Shown here in pieces: positions 1 through 10,350 of a DNA stretch of 64,000 nt (the first letter of the stretch is position 1; every line of letters starts with the position of its first letter). The notes below the pieces were generated by a model. It did not search any database and was not told where the DNA came from. It was given only the letters and a program-made list of their open reading frames with translations. Where the stretch lies: NCBI RefSeq assembly GCF_029910655.1, contig NZ_CP123897.1, positions 5,383,547-5,447,546 on the forward strand, given 5' to 3'. Made by a program: the position numbers and the translations under genes. Source of the stretch: Methylomonas sp. UP202. GTDB lineage: Bacteria > Pseudomonadota > Gammaproteobacteria > Methylococcales > Methylomonadaceae.

Positions 1-1
1 C

Positions 2-3000
2 GCCTTCCGGATTTGGCTGACCGATATCGCCGACTATAAACCGGAGCTGGAACGGCGCATCCGGGAGGCGGCCGGCATCGCCGTGCATATCGGCCGGCTT
101 GACGCGAACATGCGCGGTTTCAGCCCGGAGTTGAAACTGATCGACATTGCCGTCGATTCGGCCGACTCGGCGGCCCGGCCGGCCATCCGCCTCAGGGAAA
201 TCCGGATCGGCATCGATCTGCTGGCCTGGCTGTTCAGCCAAGATCCAATGGCTTCGGGTTGGGTCAGCCTGGTCGGTGCCAAGCTGGACATTATTCGCAA
301 CAGCGACGGCAGCCTAGCGGTCAAGGGCTTGCCGAGCAGCGACGAACAACCGCTGTGGCTGTTGCAAGGCGGTAAGTACGAGATCCTGCAAAGCCAGCTG
401 ACTTGGCAAGACCTGAAACGCGGCAGCCCGAAAGTCGCCGTCGACGACTTCGATTTGCTGATTAAAAACACCGCGGACGGCGCCAGTCACGAAGTCCATC
501 TGCTGGCAAAACTGCCGGAGAGCCACGGCGATCGGCTAAGGGTTTCCGCGCGGCTGACAGGCAATCCGTTCCAGCCGGACACCATAGACGGCAGCCTTTA
601 CCTCGAAGCCGACAATCTGCAAGGCCCGGCTTGGCTGAACGACGCATTTCCCGAGGGCCCGAAACTGACCTCCGGTTCCGGCGATTTCCGAATCTGGAGC
701 GAATGGCGCCACGCGCTACCCTACCGGATCGCCGGCTATGCGCAGGCGCAACAAATCCAGCTCAGCCGTCCGCAAGGCGCGGCGTTGCAACTCGACACGC
801 TGGAAGGTAACTTCGTTTGGCGCGACGAGGCCGGCAGCCAACGCTGGTGCGGCTACGACGTCAATCTGGTCGCCAAGCACCAGCGTTGGCCGAACGCCGA
901 ATTCTGCGTCGGCCGCAATGCCGACGGCGCGCTGGCCGGTTTAATAGAGCGGATCGATTTGCAAGCGCTGATGCACTTGGCCGCCGCCTGGACGCCAGCC
1001 GACGCTAGGCAGGCCCAATGGCTGAAGATCGATCCACGCGGGATTCTGCGGCAAGTCGGCTTTTACGCCGACGCCAACTTCGACCGCTATGCCGTGCATG
1101 GCGAATTTACCGAGCTAGGCAGCGAAACCGCCGACTTAATTCCGCAACTCCAATACGTGAACGGCACTTTCTCGATCGCCGATACCGGCGGCCGCCTGCG
1201 GTTGAGCGGCCGCGAAGTCTTGTTGAACGCGCCGGCGCTGTTCCGCAATCCGTTGACCTTGCATAACCTCGACGGCAGTCTGAGCTGGCGACAAACCGCC
1301 GACGCCTGGCAAATCCACGGCGCCGATCTGGCGATCGACGCCGATATGCGCACCTCCAGCGCCTTCGACCTACTCGTGCCTAAAAACGGCGACAGCCCGA
1401 CCCTGGCGATGCGCACCCGCTTCAGCGACTTTAACGACATCGGCAAAGTACCGCTGTATCTCCCGGCCAAAGTCATGAGCCAGGACGCGGTGGCCTGGCT
1501 GGACGACGCCTTCGTCGCCGGCCGGATCGAACGCGGCGAAATGGTCTTGTCCGGCCGTCTGGCGGATTTTCCGTTCGAACAAGGTAACGGCCGTTTCGAA
1601 ACAGTCTTCGCGATCGACGGCGGCGAAATTCAGATCAACAAGGATTGGCCGCATCTACAAGACGTGCATGCCGACGTGCAGTTTCTCGGCGCCGACTTGC
1701 AGGTGGCCATCGACGGCGGGCACAGCGAACAGGTCGACATAAGCCAAGCGGTCGTGGCGATACCCGATTTGGCCAACAGCGAGGCGGTTTACGTGTGGGG
1801 CAGAGTCGGCGGCAAGCTGGCGGCCGGCCTGAGTTATCTGCAAAAGACGCCGTTGCACGGCAAGGTCGATCCGCTGGTCAAGGCCTTTAGCGCCGAAGGC
1901 GAGGTCCGCGTCGACCTGGATCTGAAGATCCCGTATTACGAGAACCAACCGACCGTCTCCGAGGTCGCCGCCCATTTGACCGAGGCGAAATTAACGTTGA
2001 ATTCGGTGGCGCTGGCGATCTCCAACATCAACGGTGTTCTGCATTTCAGCGAAGACGGCGCCAGCGGCGAACGCCTGGACGCCCGCGCGCTAGGCCACCC
2101 GATTCGCGGTACTTTGAGTCACGACCAAAGCAGTACCCGACTGGTCTTAGACGGGACCACTGGTACCGCCGAATTACAAAAGCAGTTCGTCTTCCTGAAA
2201 AACCAAAGCGCCGCCGGGACATTCCGTTACAGGGCCGATTTGCTGATACCCTACGCCGCCGAACGCCCGTCGGTCTTGACGATCACCAGCGACTTGCAGG
2301 GCGTCGCGGTCAACGGTCCCGACTGGCTGGCCAAATCGGCCGAACAGAGTCTGCCGATCGCGCTGAATTTTCGTTTGGACAGCGGCGACCGCCTGCCGCT
2401 GGACATCCGCTACGGTCAGGATCTGAGCTTGGCGCTAACGATAGACACCAAGCAGAATCGGCTATATTCCGGCCATGTCGTCTATGGCGGCAGCCAAGCC
2501 GAGCCCTATCCGGCCGCCGGTCTGAAGCTGGACATCGACCGACCGACCTTTAAATTGTCCGAAGCCCTGGCCGCCTTCGGCGACAGCGAGCAACAGCAGC
2601 GCCTGCCGCCGTTGCGGGAGATTGGTCTGACCACCGAACAATTGATCTGGCAGGGCCGCGACATCGGACCCTTTCATTGCAGTTTGACCCGTCGCGATCA
2701 AGGCTGGCAAGGCAGTATCGACAGCAAATTCGCCCGCGGTCAGCTGAATATTCCCGACCTGCGCGGCGGCGGCGAACGTTTTGTGTTGAACATGGATTAT
2801 TTGAATCTGTCGGCGGCCGATCAACTGGATTTCGACGCCGCCGAAGATGTCGTCACCGAATTACCGCTGATCGAAATCGACAGCCAGCAATTGCTCTGGC
2901 GCGGCGTCGATCTGGGCAAATTGAAATTGCGTAGCGAACGCCGTCCGCAAGGCATGCACTTCAAGCAGATCCAGCTCAACAAGGGCGGCCGGACCATGGA

Positions 3001-3721
3001 ATTCCGCGCGGACTGGACCAAATTGGCCGGCGCCAGCGTCACCCAATTGAGCGGCCGCTTGACCACCGACGGTTTCGGCCAATTTCTGACCGAACTGGGT
3101 TACACCGATGAAATCAAGGAAACCCATGCCGACATCAGTATCAACGGCGGCTGGAGCGGCGCGCCTCATCAGTTTTCGCTGGCCGGCTTCGACGGCACCG
3201 TCCAAATCGACCTCAGCGACGGCCGGATTTCCAGCATCGAGCCTGGCTTCGGCCGACTGCTGGGCCTGATTGCGATGGAACAATGGGCCAAACGCTTGAG
3301 TCTGGATTTCAGTGACGTTTACCGCCAGGGCTTTGCCTTCGACCGAATTACCGGCCATTTCCGTTTCAGCAACGCCCAAGCCTACACCGACGATCTGGTC
3401 ATCGACGGCGTGGCCGCGAAGCTTAGTTTGGCCGGCACCGCCGATCTCGCCAAAAAGACCGTGGACCATCGCGTCGCGGTAATACCCAAGAGTTCCGACG
3501 CCTTGCCCATAGCTGGTACAATCGTGGGCGGGATTGCCGCGATGATTACGCAAGTGGTTACCGACGATTATAAAGAAGGTTATTTCTTCGGCTCCCAATA
3601 CAAACTCGCCGGCCCTTGGGGCAATGTTGAAGTCACGCCGCTGCACGATCAAGACGGTCTGGTGAAAAAGGCCTGGCGCAGTCTGACCGGCTTCGAGTGG
3701 CTGAACGATCTGACAAAATAA
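2..3721 (+). CDS. yhdP: YhdP family AsmA-like envelope protein, 5' end outside window
   Basis: The reading frame is open from base 2, so the N-terminus (signal anchor and first residues) lies upstream of the window; about 1239 residues are visible. YhdP-type proteins are very long, beta-rich, AsmA/TamB-like proteins anchored in the inner membrane and thought to bridge the periplasm for phospholipid transport to the outer membrane. Seen here: many degenerate beta-strand repeats of the 'L.G.....F.L' kind and the typical C-terminal block near residues 1100-1220 (IAGTIVGGIAAM, then a YKLAGPWGNVEV motif). The length fits the family (about 1270 residues). The next gene is a Nit-type hydrolase 50 bp downstream, a neighbour often seen after yhdP in proteobacteria, usually followed by tldD, which is missing here. 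Confidence 0.9.
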   Translation, partial: AFRIWLTDIADYKPELERRIREAAGIAVHIGRLDANMRGFSPELKLIDIAVDSADSAARPAIRLREIRIGIDLLAWLFSQDPMASGWVSLVGAKLDIIRNSDGSLAVKGLPSSDEQPLWLLQGGKYEILQSQLTWQDLKRGSPKVAVDDFDLLIKNTADGASHEVHLLAKLPESHGDRLRVSARLTGNPFQPDTIDGSLYLEADNLQGPAWLNDAFPEGPKLTSGSGDFRIWSEWRHALPYRIAGYAQAQQIQLSRPQGAALQLDTLEGNFVWRDEAGSQRWCGYDVNLVAKHQRWPNAEFCVGRNADGALAGLIERIDLQALMHLAAAWTPADARQAQWLKIDPRGILRQVGFYADANFDRYAVHGEFTELGSETADLIPQLQYVNGTFSIADTGGRLRLSGREVLLNAPALFRNPLTLHNLDGSLSWRQTADAWQIHGADLAIDADMRTSSAFDLLVPKNGDSPTLAMRTRFSDFNDIGKVPLYLPAKVMSQDAVAWLDDAFVAGRIERGEMVLSGRLADFPFEQGNGRFETVFAIDGGEIQINKDWPHLQDVHADVQFLGADLQVAIDGGHSEQVDISQAVVAIPDLANSEAVYVWGRVGGKLAAGLSYLQKTPLHGKVDPLVKAFSAEGEVRVDLDLKIPYYENQPTVSEVAAHLTEAKLTLNSVALAISNINGVLHFSEDGASGERLDARALGHPIRGTLSHDQSSTRLVLDGTTGTAELQKQFVFLKNQSAAGTFRYRADLLIPYAAERPSVLTITSDLQGVAVNGPDWLAKSAEQSLPIALNFRLDSGDRLPLDIRYGQDLSLALTIDTKQNRLYSGHVVYGGSQAEPYPAAGLKLDIDRPTFKLSEALAAFGDSEQQQRLPPLREIGLTTEQLIWQGRDIGPFHCSLTRRDQGWQGSIDSKFARGQLNIPDLRGGGERFVLNMDYLNLSAADQLDFDAAEDVVTELPLIEIDSQQLLWRGVDLGKLKLRSERRPQGMHFKQIQLNKGGRTMEFRADWTKLAGASVTQLSGRLTTDGFGQFLTELGYTDEIKETHADISINGGWSGAPHQFSLAGFDGTVQIDLSDGRISSIEPGFGRLLGLIAMEQWAKRLSLDFSDVYRQGFAFDRITGHFRFSNAQAYTDDLVIDGVAAKLSLAGTADLAKKTVDHRVAVIPKSSDALPIAGTIVGGIAAMITQVVTDDYKEGYFFGSQYKLAGPWGNVEVTPLHDQDGLVKKAWRSLTGFEWLNDLTK

Positions 3722-3770
3722 CGCGATACCGCCAATCTCCTCGCCAAACAATTAGAACAACAAGGACAAC

Positions 3771-4589
3771 ATGACTATCTGTGCCGCCATTCAAATGGCC
3801 TCCGGGCCGCAAGTCAGCGCCAACCTGCTCGAAGCCGACAAACTGATCGCCGAGGCCGCCAAGGCCGGCGCCAAACTGGTGGCGCTACCGGAAAATTTCG
3901 CGATCATGGGCATGCACGAGACCGACAAGATCAAGGTCGGCGAACAAGACGGCAGCGGCCCCATTCAGGACTTCCTCGCCGCCACCGCCAAGAAATACGG
4001 GATCTGGCTGATCGGCGGCACGATACCGGTATTCGGCGAAGCCGCCAACAAGGTGCGCGCCACCTGCCTGGTGTTCGACGAGAAGGGCGAGCGAGTAGCC
4101 CGCTACGACAAGGTACACTTGTTCGACGTCAACGTGCCGGATTCGGCCGAGGTCTACCGCGAATCGGATTCCATCGAGGCCGGCGAAACCCCTTGCCTGA
4201 TCGATTCGCCGTTCGGCAAGATCGGCATCGCGGTCTGCTACGACCTACGCTTTCCGGAGTTTTTTCGGCCGATGGCGCGCAAGGGCATGGACATTCTGGT
4301 GTTGCCGGCCGCTTTCACCGCCAAAACCGGCGCGGCGCATTGGGAGGTTCTGCTGCGGGCGCGCGCGATCGAAAACCTATGCTACGTCTTAGCCCCCAAC
4401 CAGGGCGGCTTTCATATGAACGGCCGACAAACTTACGGCCACAGCATGTTCGTCGATCCCTGGGGCGTCGTGCTGGATTGCTATAAAACCGGCCCCGGCT
4501 TCGTCAGCGGCGACGTGGACCGCGGCCGACTGGAAAAAACCCGAGCGTCGTTTCCGGTCCTGGAACATCGCCGCTTTTTTTGCGAGTAA
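3771..4589 (+). CDS. Carbon-nitrogen hydrolase, Nit1/deaminated glutathione amidase type
   Basis: 272 residues, full length for the nitrilase superfamily branch 10 (Nit/YbeM). The Glu-Lys-Cys catalytic triad is visible: Glu in LPENF (about residue 42), Lys in YDKVHLFD (about 113) and Cys in AVCYDLRFPE (about 155). Enzymes of this branch hydrolyse deaminated glutathione and similar alpha-keto amides, a metabolite-repair role in the cytoplasm; the exact substrate cannot be read from sequence. The ATG follows AAGGACAAC, a usable ribosome site. It overlaps the region of the next start: the stop at 4587-4589 is 5 bases before the ATG of the lipoprotein gene, so yhdP, this gene and the lipoprotein probably form one transcript. 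Confidence 0.88.
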   Translation: MTICAAIQMASGPQVSANLLEADKLIAEAAKAGAKLVALPENFAIMGMHETDKIKVGEQDGSGPIQDFLAATAKKYGIWLIGGTIPVFGEAANKVRATCLVFDEKGERVARYDKVHLFDVNVPDSAEVYRESDSIEAGETPCLIDSPFGKIGIAVCYDLRFPEFFRPMARKGMDILVLPAAFTAKTGAAHWEVLLRARAIENLCYVLAPNQGGFHMNGRQTYGHSMFVDPWGVVLDCYKTGPGFVSGDVDRGRLEKTRASFPVLEHRRFFCE

Positions 4590-4594
4590 GCCCC

Positions 4595-5191
4595 ATGTTG
4601 AAAACGTTGCGTTACACCCTGCCTTGTCTGCTATTGGCCGGTTGCGCCGACGCCCCGGAAAAATATCGCGACATCAAGCACCTGGAATTGCCGCCGGTAC
4701 TGCCGATCGAGAATCCCCATCCGCAACCAGCCATCGCCGCCGACGATCTGGCCGGCTCGAAAAGCGGGGGGAAATCCATGCTGGCGGGCTTGGTTGACTT
4801 CAAGGACGACGGTCAAAAACCGCAACTGACGTTGATGACCCGGTTGGATCGGGCCTGGGAAATGGTGGAAACCGCGCTGACGCTGAGCGATATCGACATC
4901 GTCGACAAAAACCGCAACGACAACAAAATCCAAGTCCGCTACGACCCGGATACCGGCGGCAAAACCAAAAGCCTGTTGAACCGGCTATTTTTGGATAACG
5001 ACTTCCCGGAAGCGGAATACACCATTTCATTGACCGATGCGATTTCCGGCGTCAAAGTCAATGCCGCTCTGGGCAAACCGGACGACTTCTCCGCCAACGA
5101 AGACGGCTCGGCCGCACTGATCCGCCTGCTGCACGACACCATCGATAAGAAAATCATCAACCGCGACGAGAAGGCAAAACCGGAGGAGTAA
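4595..5191 (+). CDS. bamC: BamC-like outer-membrane lipoprotein
   Basis: 198 residues from the ATG at 4595. A TTG five codons earlier extends the frame but would overlap the previous gene. The N-terminus is a lipoprotein signal ending in LLAGC, so the mature protein is lipidated at that Cys. The proline-rich stretch after it and the single C-terminal domain (LTLMTRLDRAWEMVETAL ... IQVRYDPD) resemble BamC/NlpB, an accessory lipoprotein of the outer-membrane protein assembly machine. It is shorter than E. coli BamC (344 residues) and appears to hold only one helix-grip domain. The assignment rests on the overall pattern, not on a catalytic motif, so the symbol is moderately sure. Confidence 0.65.
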   Translation: MLKTLRYTLPCLLLAGCADAPEKYRDIKHLELPPVLPIENPHPQPAIAADDLAGSKSGGKSMLAGLVDFKDDGQKPQLTLMTRLDRAWEMVETALTLSDIDIVDKNRNDNKIQVRYDPDTGGKTKSLLNRLFLDNDFPEAEYTISLTDAISGVKVNAALGKPDDFSANEDGSAALIRLLHDTIDKKIINRDEKAKPEE

Positions 5192-5277
5192 GCGCTGGGA
5201 GCCCGTTCGGCACTGTTCGGCCGTATTGAACGCGATGGCGATGGATACGTCTCGCTACGAACTCCGGTCAAACCGAC

Positions 5278-5864
<587 letters not shown>

Positions 5865-5868
<4 letters not shown>

Positions 5869-7349
5869 GCTTTGCCTCCGAGGCCGGCTTCGGCCATGCT
5901 GACGGCGCGGAACACCGCGCGGCCCTTGTTCATTGTTTCATCCCATTCGCTGCGCGGCACGGAATCGTAAACGATGCCGGCGCCGGCTTGAATGTGCAGG
6001 GTTTGATCTTTAATCACCGCCGTGCGGATAGCAATCGCGGTATCCAGATTGCCGGACCAGGAGATGTAACCGACCGCGCCGGAATAAATGCCGCGCTTGA
6101 CCGGTTCCAGTTCGGCGATGATTTCCATGGCCCGAATCTTCGGCGCGCCGCTGACGGTGCCGGCCGGGAAGGTGGCCGCCAGCACGTCGAAGGCGTTTTT
6201 GCCTTCCTGCAGTTCGCCGGTGACGTTGGAAACGATGTGCATCACGTGCGAATAACGCTCGACGATCATCTTGTCGGTGAGTTTGACGCTACCGATTTTC
6301 GCGACCCGACCGGTGTCGTTACGACCCAGATCGATCAGCATCAAATGCTCGGCAATTTCTTTCGGGTCGGCCAGCAGTTCTTTTTCCAGCTCCAGATCCT
6401 GCTCGTGGGTTTCGCCTCGGCGGCGGGTGCCGGCGATCGGCCTGACCGTGACTTCGTTGTCTTCCAGGCGGACCAAAATTTCCGGCGACGAGCCGACCAC
6501 GTGCAAATCGCCGAGATTCATGAAATACATGTACGGCGATGGATTCAAACAACGCAAGGCCCGGTACAAATCCAGCGGCGAGGCCTCGAACGGAATCGAC
6601 ATCCGTTGCGACAACACCACCTGCATGCAATCGCCGTCGGTAATGTATTGCTTGGCTTTCATGACCGCGGCTTCGAAACCTTGCTGGGTAAAGCCGGACA
6701 CGAAGTCGGTTTCCCGCACATGCTTGGTCGTCGCGCTCGATTGCGGGTGGGCGTGCGGCTCGCGCAGTTTCGCAACCAAGCTATCCAGCCGGGCCTTGGC
6801 GTTGTGATAGGCATTGTCCTGGGCCGGGTCGGCGTGAGTCAGCAACAGCATTTTGCCGGACAGATTGTCGAACACCAATAAGTCCTGCGAGACCATCAAC
6901 AAGATATCCGGCGCGCCGATGGGATCGGGTTTGTCGCCGGGTGTTAGGCGCGGTTCGATGTAAGCGATGGTCTCGTAGCCGAAATAGCCGACCAAACCGC
7001 CGTTAAAGCGCGGCAGACCGGGCACGTCCGGCACCTGGTATTGCCTGCGAAACTCTTCAATCCAGGCCAGTGGCCGCGCGTGTTCGAAGGTCTCGGCGGC
7101 CGCTCCGTCGCGTTCGACCGTGATCGTCAAACCGTGGATTTTGATGCGCGTGTTACACGGCAAGCCGATAATCGAATAGCGTCCCCACTGCTCCCCGCCG
7201 TGTACCGATTCGAGCAAATAGGAATAAGCGCCGTCGGCCAGCTTCAAATAAGCGCTGAGCGGCGTATCCAGGTCGGCTAAAACTTCGCGGCAAACCGGAA
7301 TGCGGTTGTAGCCCTGTTGGGCGTATTCGGCAAATTGGGCGGGTGTCAT
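5865..7349 (-). CDS. trpE: Anthranilate synthase component I
   Basis: 494 residues. It converts chorismate plus ammonia to anthranilate and pyruvate. The chorismate-binding domain fills the C-terminal two thirds, with the conserved [11 protein letters not shown] and GGLIVYDS-like (here GAGIVYDS) motifs. The N-terminal regulatory domain keeps the LLES motif in YSYLLESV, which binds tryptophan in feedback-sensitive enzymes; this favours TrpE over PabB. It is first in a two-gene unit with trpG. No leader peptide rich in Trp is visible in the 150 bp separating it from the divergent FAA-hydrolase gene. Confidence 0.95.
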
Positions 7350-7499
7350 CAGTGTTGCTCAGAATGGGTCGTAGCGACCGTTGCGAATCAACGTGCGATT
7401 GTACCCCACAACGCGACTAGCGGGCGAACGCCCGCCGAGCGCCGCCGCCAAAACCCGGCCGATCGGCTAAAATGACCGATTTTCGGATCGAGCGATTAT

Positions 7500-8366
7500 A
7501 TGAAACTGGTAACTTTTCTAAGTAACGGCGCTTGCAAGATCGGCGCGCTGGTCGGCGATGCGATCGTCGCCGCCGACGACAGCTTGCCGAACGATATGAT
7601 CGGTTTTTTGGCGGCGGGCGTCGAAGCCAGACGGGCCTTGCAAGCGCTGATCGACGGCGGCGCGCCGAGAAGGGCATTGGCTGACGTGACCTTGCTGGCG
7701 CCGATCCCCAGACCCGGCAAATTGCTCGGCATTGGCCTGAACTATGCCGACCATATCAACGAAACCGGCTGGGAAAAGCCCGAATACCCGACTTTTTTCA
7801 CCAAACAAAGCACTTGTGTCATTGGCCCCGACGCCGCGATCCATATCCCGCCAATATCGGACAAGGTCGATTACGAAGGCGAATTGGCCTTCGTGATCGG
7901 CAAACGCTGCAAATATGTCGGCGTCGAGAACGCCCGCGACGTCATCGCCGGATATACCATCTGCAACGATGTCACGGTGCGTGACTGGCAGGCACGTACG
8001 CCGACCTGGACGCTGGGCAAATCCTTCGACAGCCACGGTCCGCTCGGCCCGTGGCTGGTCACCGCCGACGAAATTGCCGATCCGCACAATCTCACGTTGA
8101 AGACCTGGGTGGACAGCGAATTGCGGCAGAACGCCAACACCGGCGAGATGATCTTCAATTGCTACGAAATGGTCGCCTATCTGACCCAGGCGATGACGCT
8201 GGAGCCGGGGGACGTGATTACCACCGGCACCCCGGCCGGCGTTGGCGTAAAGATGAAGCCGCGCGGCTATTTGAAACCTGGACAGACCGTGCGCATCGAA
8301 ATCGAGGGACTTGGCGCGCTAAGCAATCCGGTGATTACCGAACCGACCGGAAATCTCGGCATGTAA
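7500..8366 (+). CDS. Fumarylacetoacetate hydrolase family protein
   Basis: 288 residues. The FAH domain occupies residues 70-285 with the metal-binding acidic residues in DYEGELAFVIG and the ICNDVTVRDWQ segment, and the closing LEPGDVITTGTPAGVG motif. Family members cleave or isomerise or decarboxylate 2-oxo/2-hydroxy acids (acylpyruvates, oxaloacetate, hydroxyhepta-dienedioate); the substrate cannot be told. No clear Shine-Dalgarno is seen before the ATG; a TAAAAT element lies about 30 bp upstream, which would give a short leader. The gene converges on mmoR with only 11 bp between stop codons. It does not appear to belong to a catabolic operon. Confidence 0.85.
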   Translation: MKLVTFLSNGACKIGALVGDAIVAADDSLPNDMIGFLAAGVEARRALQALIDGGAPRRALADVTLLAPIPRPGKLLGIGLNYADHINETGWEKPEYPTFFTKQSTCVIGPDAAIHIPPISDKVDYEGELAFVIGKRCKYVGVENARDVIAGYTICNDVTVRDWQARTPTWTLGKSFDSHGPLGPWLVTADEIADPHNLTLKTWVDSELRQNANTGEMIFNCYEMVAYLTQAMTLEPGDVITTGTPAGVGVKMKPRGYLKPGQTVRIEIEGLGALSNPVITEPTGNLGM

Positions 8367-8377
8367 AGACTGCCGCG

Positions 8378-10126
8378 CTACTCGCTGGCCATCCGGCTTA
8401 GGCCGAACCGGTCGATTTTCTTGTACAGCGTGGTGCGGGTGATACCTAGCGCCTTGGCCGCCTGCGAAATGTTGCCGGCGCAAGCCCGCAACGTGGTTTT
8501 GATGCCGTAAAGTTCCCAATCCTCTAGCGTCATCGCCCGTCCCGGCTGCGACGCCCTGGGCGAGGCCTCCAACTCCGGTTCGGACTCCCGCGCGGTTTTC
8601 GCCAGTTCCGCGACAAAGTCCACCGGCAGATCCTCGCGCGTGATGAAATTGCCGCCGGCGGTATACAGCGTGGCGCGTATTACGTTGATCAATTGCCGAA
8701 TATTGCCGGGCCACGGATGCTGCTCGATCAAGGCAATGACGCTGGGACATATACCGATCGCTTGTGCGTTGGGCATTTTCGCGAGTTCGCGCTGCAGAAT
8801 GTGATGGATGATGGCCTGTTTGTCCTGCCGCTCACGTAATGGCGGCAGGTGGATTTGCGCGCCGTTGAGACGGTAATACAAGTCGCGCCGAAAGCGACCG
8901 GCCTCGACCGCATCCAGCAAAGGCACATTGGTGGCCGCGACGATCTGCACATCGACCCGAATCGGCTTGGCGCCGCCGACCGGCGTGAATTCGGAGGTTT
9001 CCAATACCCGGAGCAACGTGGATTGCAAATCCAGGCTCATATCGCCGATTTCGTCCAAAAACAAAATGCCGCCGTCGGCCAACAAAAATTTGCCCGGTTT
9101 ACCGCCGCTGCGGGCGCCGGTGAAGCTGCCGGCTTCATAGCCAAATAACTCGCTTTCGATCAAATCGTGCGGTATCGAGGCGCAATTGATCGCGATCAAG
9201 GGCTGCTCCCGGCGTGGCCCGGCATGCTTGAGGAGATTGACGAAGTGATCCTTACCGACGCCGGATTCGCCGGTGATCAGGATGGGAATCTTGTATTGCT
9301 GCAACTTGACCGCCTTATCAACCAAGGCCGCCAATTGCTCCGACATGGCCGGTTCCTCGGTTTGCGGCGGCCTTTTCGCTAATTTGAACGGGATTTTTTC
9401 CAAGACCCTGGCCTGCGCCGCCGGACTTCGCGTTAACGGTAGATTGGTATTCAACACCACGCATAGCAGATGCAGAAAGGCGAACAAGGAATTCATACTC
9501 TCCTGGCGATCGGCAATCAGGCCGATCACCGCCAGCAATTCGCCGCTGTCGTCCAGCAACGGGTAACCGACCGTGCTGAAAGGATGTAACAAACTCAAGA
9601 AATGCTCCATGCCTTGAAAGGCGACCGGCCGTTTCAGCAAGGCCGCGCTACCGATACCATTGTTGCCCAGCACCGCTTCGCTCCAACGGCTGTTTTGTTC
9701 GTACAGGTTGCGCATGAACGGGCTGGGGAAGGGATTTTCACCTAGAGCTTGTAACAACGCGCCGTCTGCGGCGGTCAGCACCAGCATCACGCCGGCTTCT
9801 TTCAAAAACACGTGAAATTGGTGACCCAAGTCCGCCAGCGACTCGGCGATCTGGCGGGACTGCGCATCGCCGCCGACAACGCCCTGGCCCGAACGCTGCC
9901 AATTGGCGAAATTCCCTAGCGGCAATTGATAGTCCTCCAAGCAACGCCGCCAAGCTTCGGCCACTTCCGGCCGAACCCAGTCGCTCTGATCGGGGACGGA
10001 GCGGGTTTGATTCATCCATCGCCAGGCTTGAACCGGGCGGTCGACTTCGAATTCCAGCGTACGCTTGTACAGAAAGGTTTCCTGAACAATTTTGGCGGTT
10101 TCGGGTAACCGTAACGCAATATCCAT
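8378..10126 (-). CDS. mmoR: MmoR, sigma-54-dependent activator of the sMMO operon
   Basis: 582 residues with the AcoR-like layout: an N-terminal segment with RPEVAEAWRRCLEDY and a GAF-like sensor (NNGIGSAAL, about residues 155-165), a central AAA+ domain (Walker A GESGVGKDHF at about residue 285, Walker B ILFLDEIGDM, arginine-finger region FRRDLYYRL) and a C-terminal Fis-type helix-turn-helix (NISQAAKALGITRTTLYKKI). The sigma-54 contact loop reads GSFTGA instead of GAFTGA. Position directly downstream of mmoG, on the same strand as mmoX, together with a sigma-54 promoter before mmoX, identifies it as MmoR. A strong terminator after mmoG means it must have its own promoter. In methanotrophs MmoR is required for sMMO expression under low copper. 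Confidence 0.93.
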   Translation of the reverse strand: MDIALRLPETAKIVQETFLYKRTLEFEVDRPVQAWRWMNQTRSVPDQSDWVRPEVAEAWRRCLEDYQLPLGNFANWQRSGQGVVGGDAQSRQIAESLADLGHQFHVFLKEAGVMLVLTAADGALLQALGENPFPSPFMRNLYEQNSRWSEAVLGNNGIGSAALLKRPVAFQGMEHFLSLLHPFSTVGYPLLDDSGELLAVIGLIADRQESMNSLFAFLHLLCVVLNTNLPLTRSPAAQARVLEKIPFKLAKRPPQTEEPAMSEQLAALVDKAVKLQQYKIPILITGESGVGKDHFVNLLKHAGPRREQPLIAINCASIPHDLIESELFGYEAGSFTGARSGGKPGKFLLADGGILFLDEIGDMSLDLQSTLLRVLETSEFTPVGGAKPIRVDVQIVAATNVPLLDAVEAGRFRRDLYYRLNGAQIHLPPLRERQDKQAIIHHILQRELAKMPNAQAIGICPSVIALIEQHPWPGNIRQLINVIRATLYTAGGNFITREDLPVDFVAELAKTARESEPELEASPRASQPGRAMTLEDWELYGIKTTLRACAGNISQAAKALGITRTTLYKKIDRFGLSRMASE

Positions 10127-10231
10127 TTCTTGTCTCGATGTCCGGGCGCCGATTTTGGTTTTGGCGCGAAACTAAATAAAAAACAGCGGCTTAGACTGTT
10201 TTTCGTTCGTTTTGAGTAGAACGCGCACCAT

Positions 10232-10277
10232 AACAAAATAAAAAAAAGAGGCAATGCGACATAACGTCACATTGCCT
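10232..10277 (-). terminator. Rho-independent terminator after mmoG
   Basis: Read on the minus strand: a 12-bp stem beginning AGGCAATG, a 5-base loop and the pairing arm ending CATTGCCT, with one T:G pair, followed directly by C and a run of eight T, then ATTTTG. It lies 75-120 bases after the mmoG stop and ends the mmoXYBZDC-orf-mmoG transcript before mmoR. Two smaller hairpins (10290-10335) precede it. Confidence 0.9.
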
Positions 10278-10350
10278 GTTCTCGGAGTTGCAAGATTCCC
10301 GGAGCGGAGAATCCTCTAGTCGAGAGAGGAGGTTTAAGAGGTAGGTTGCA

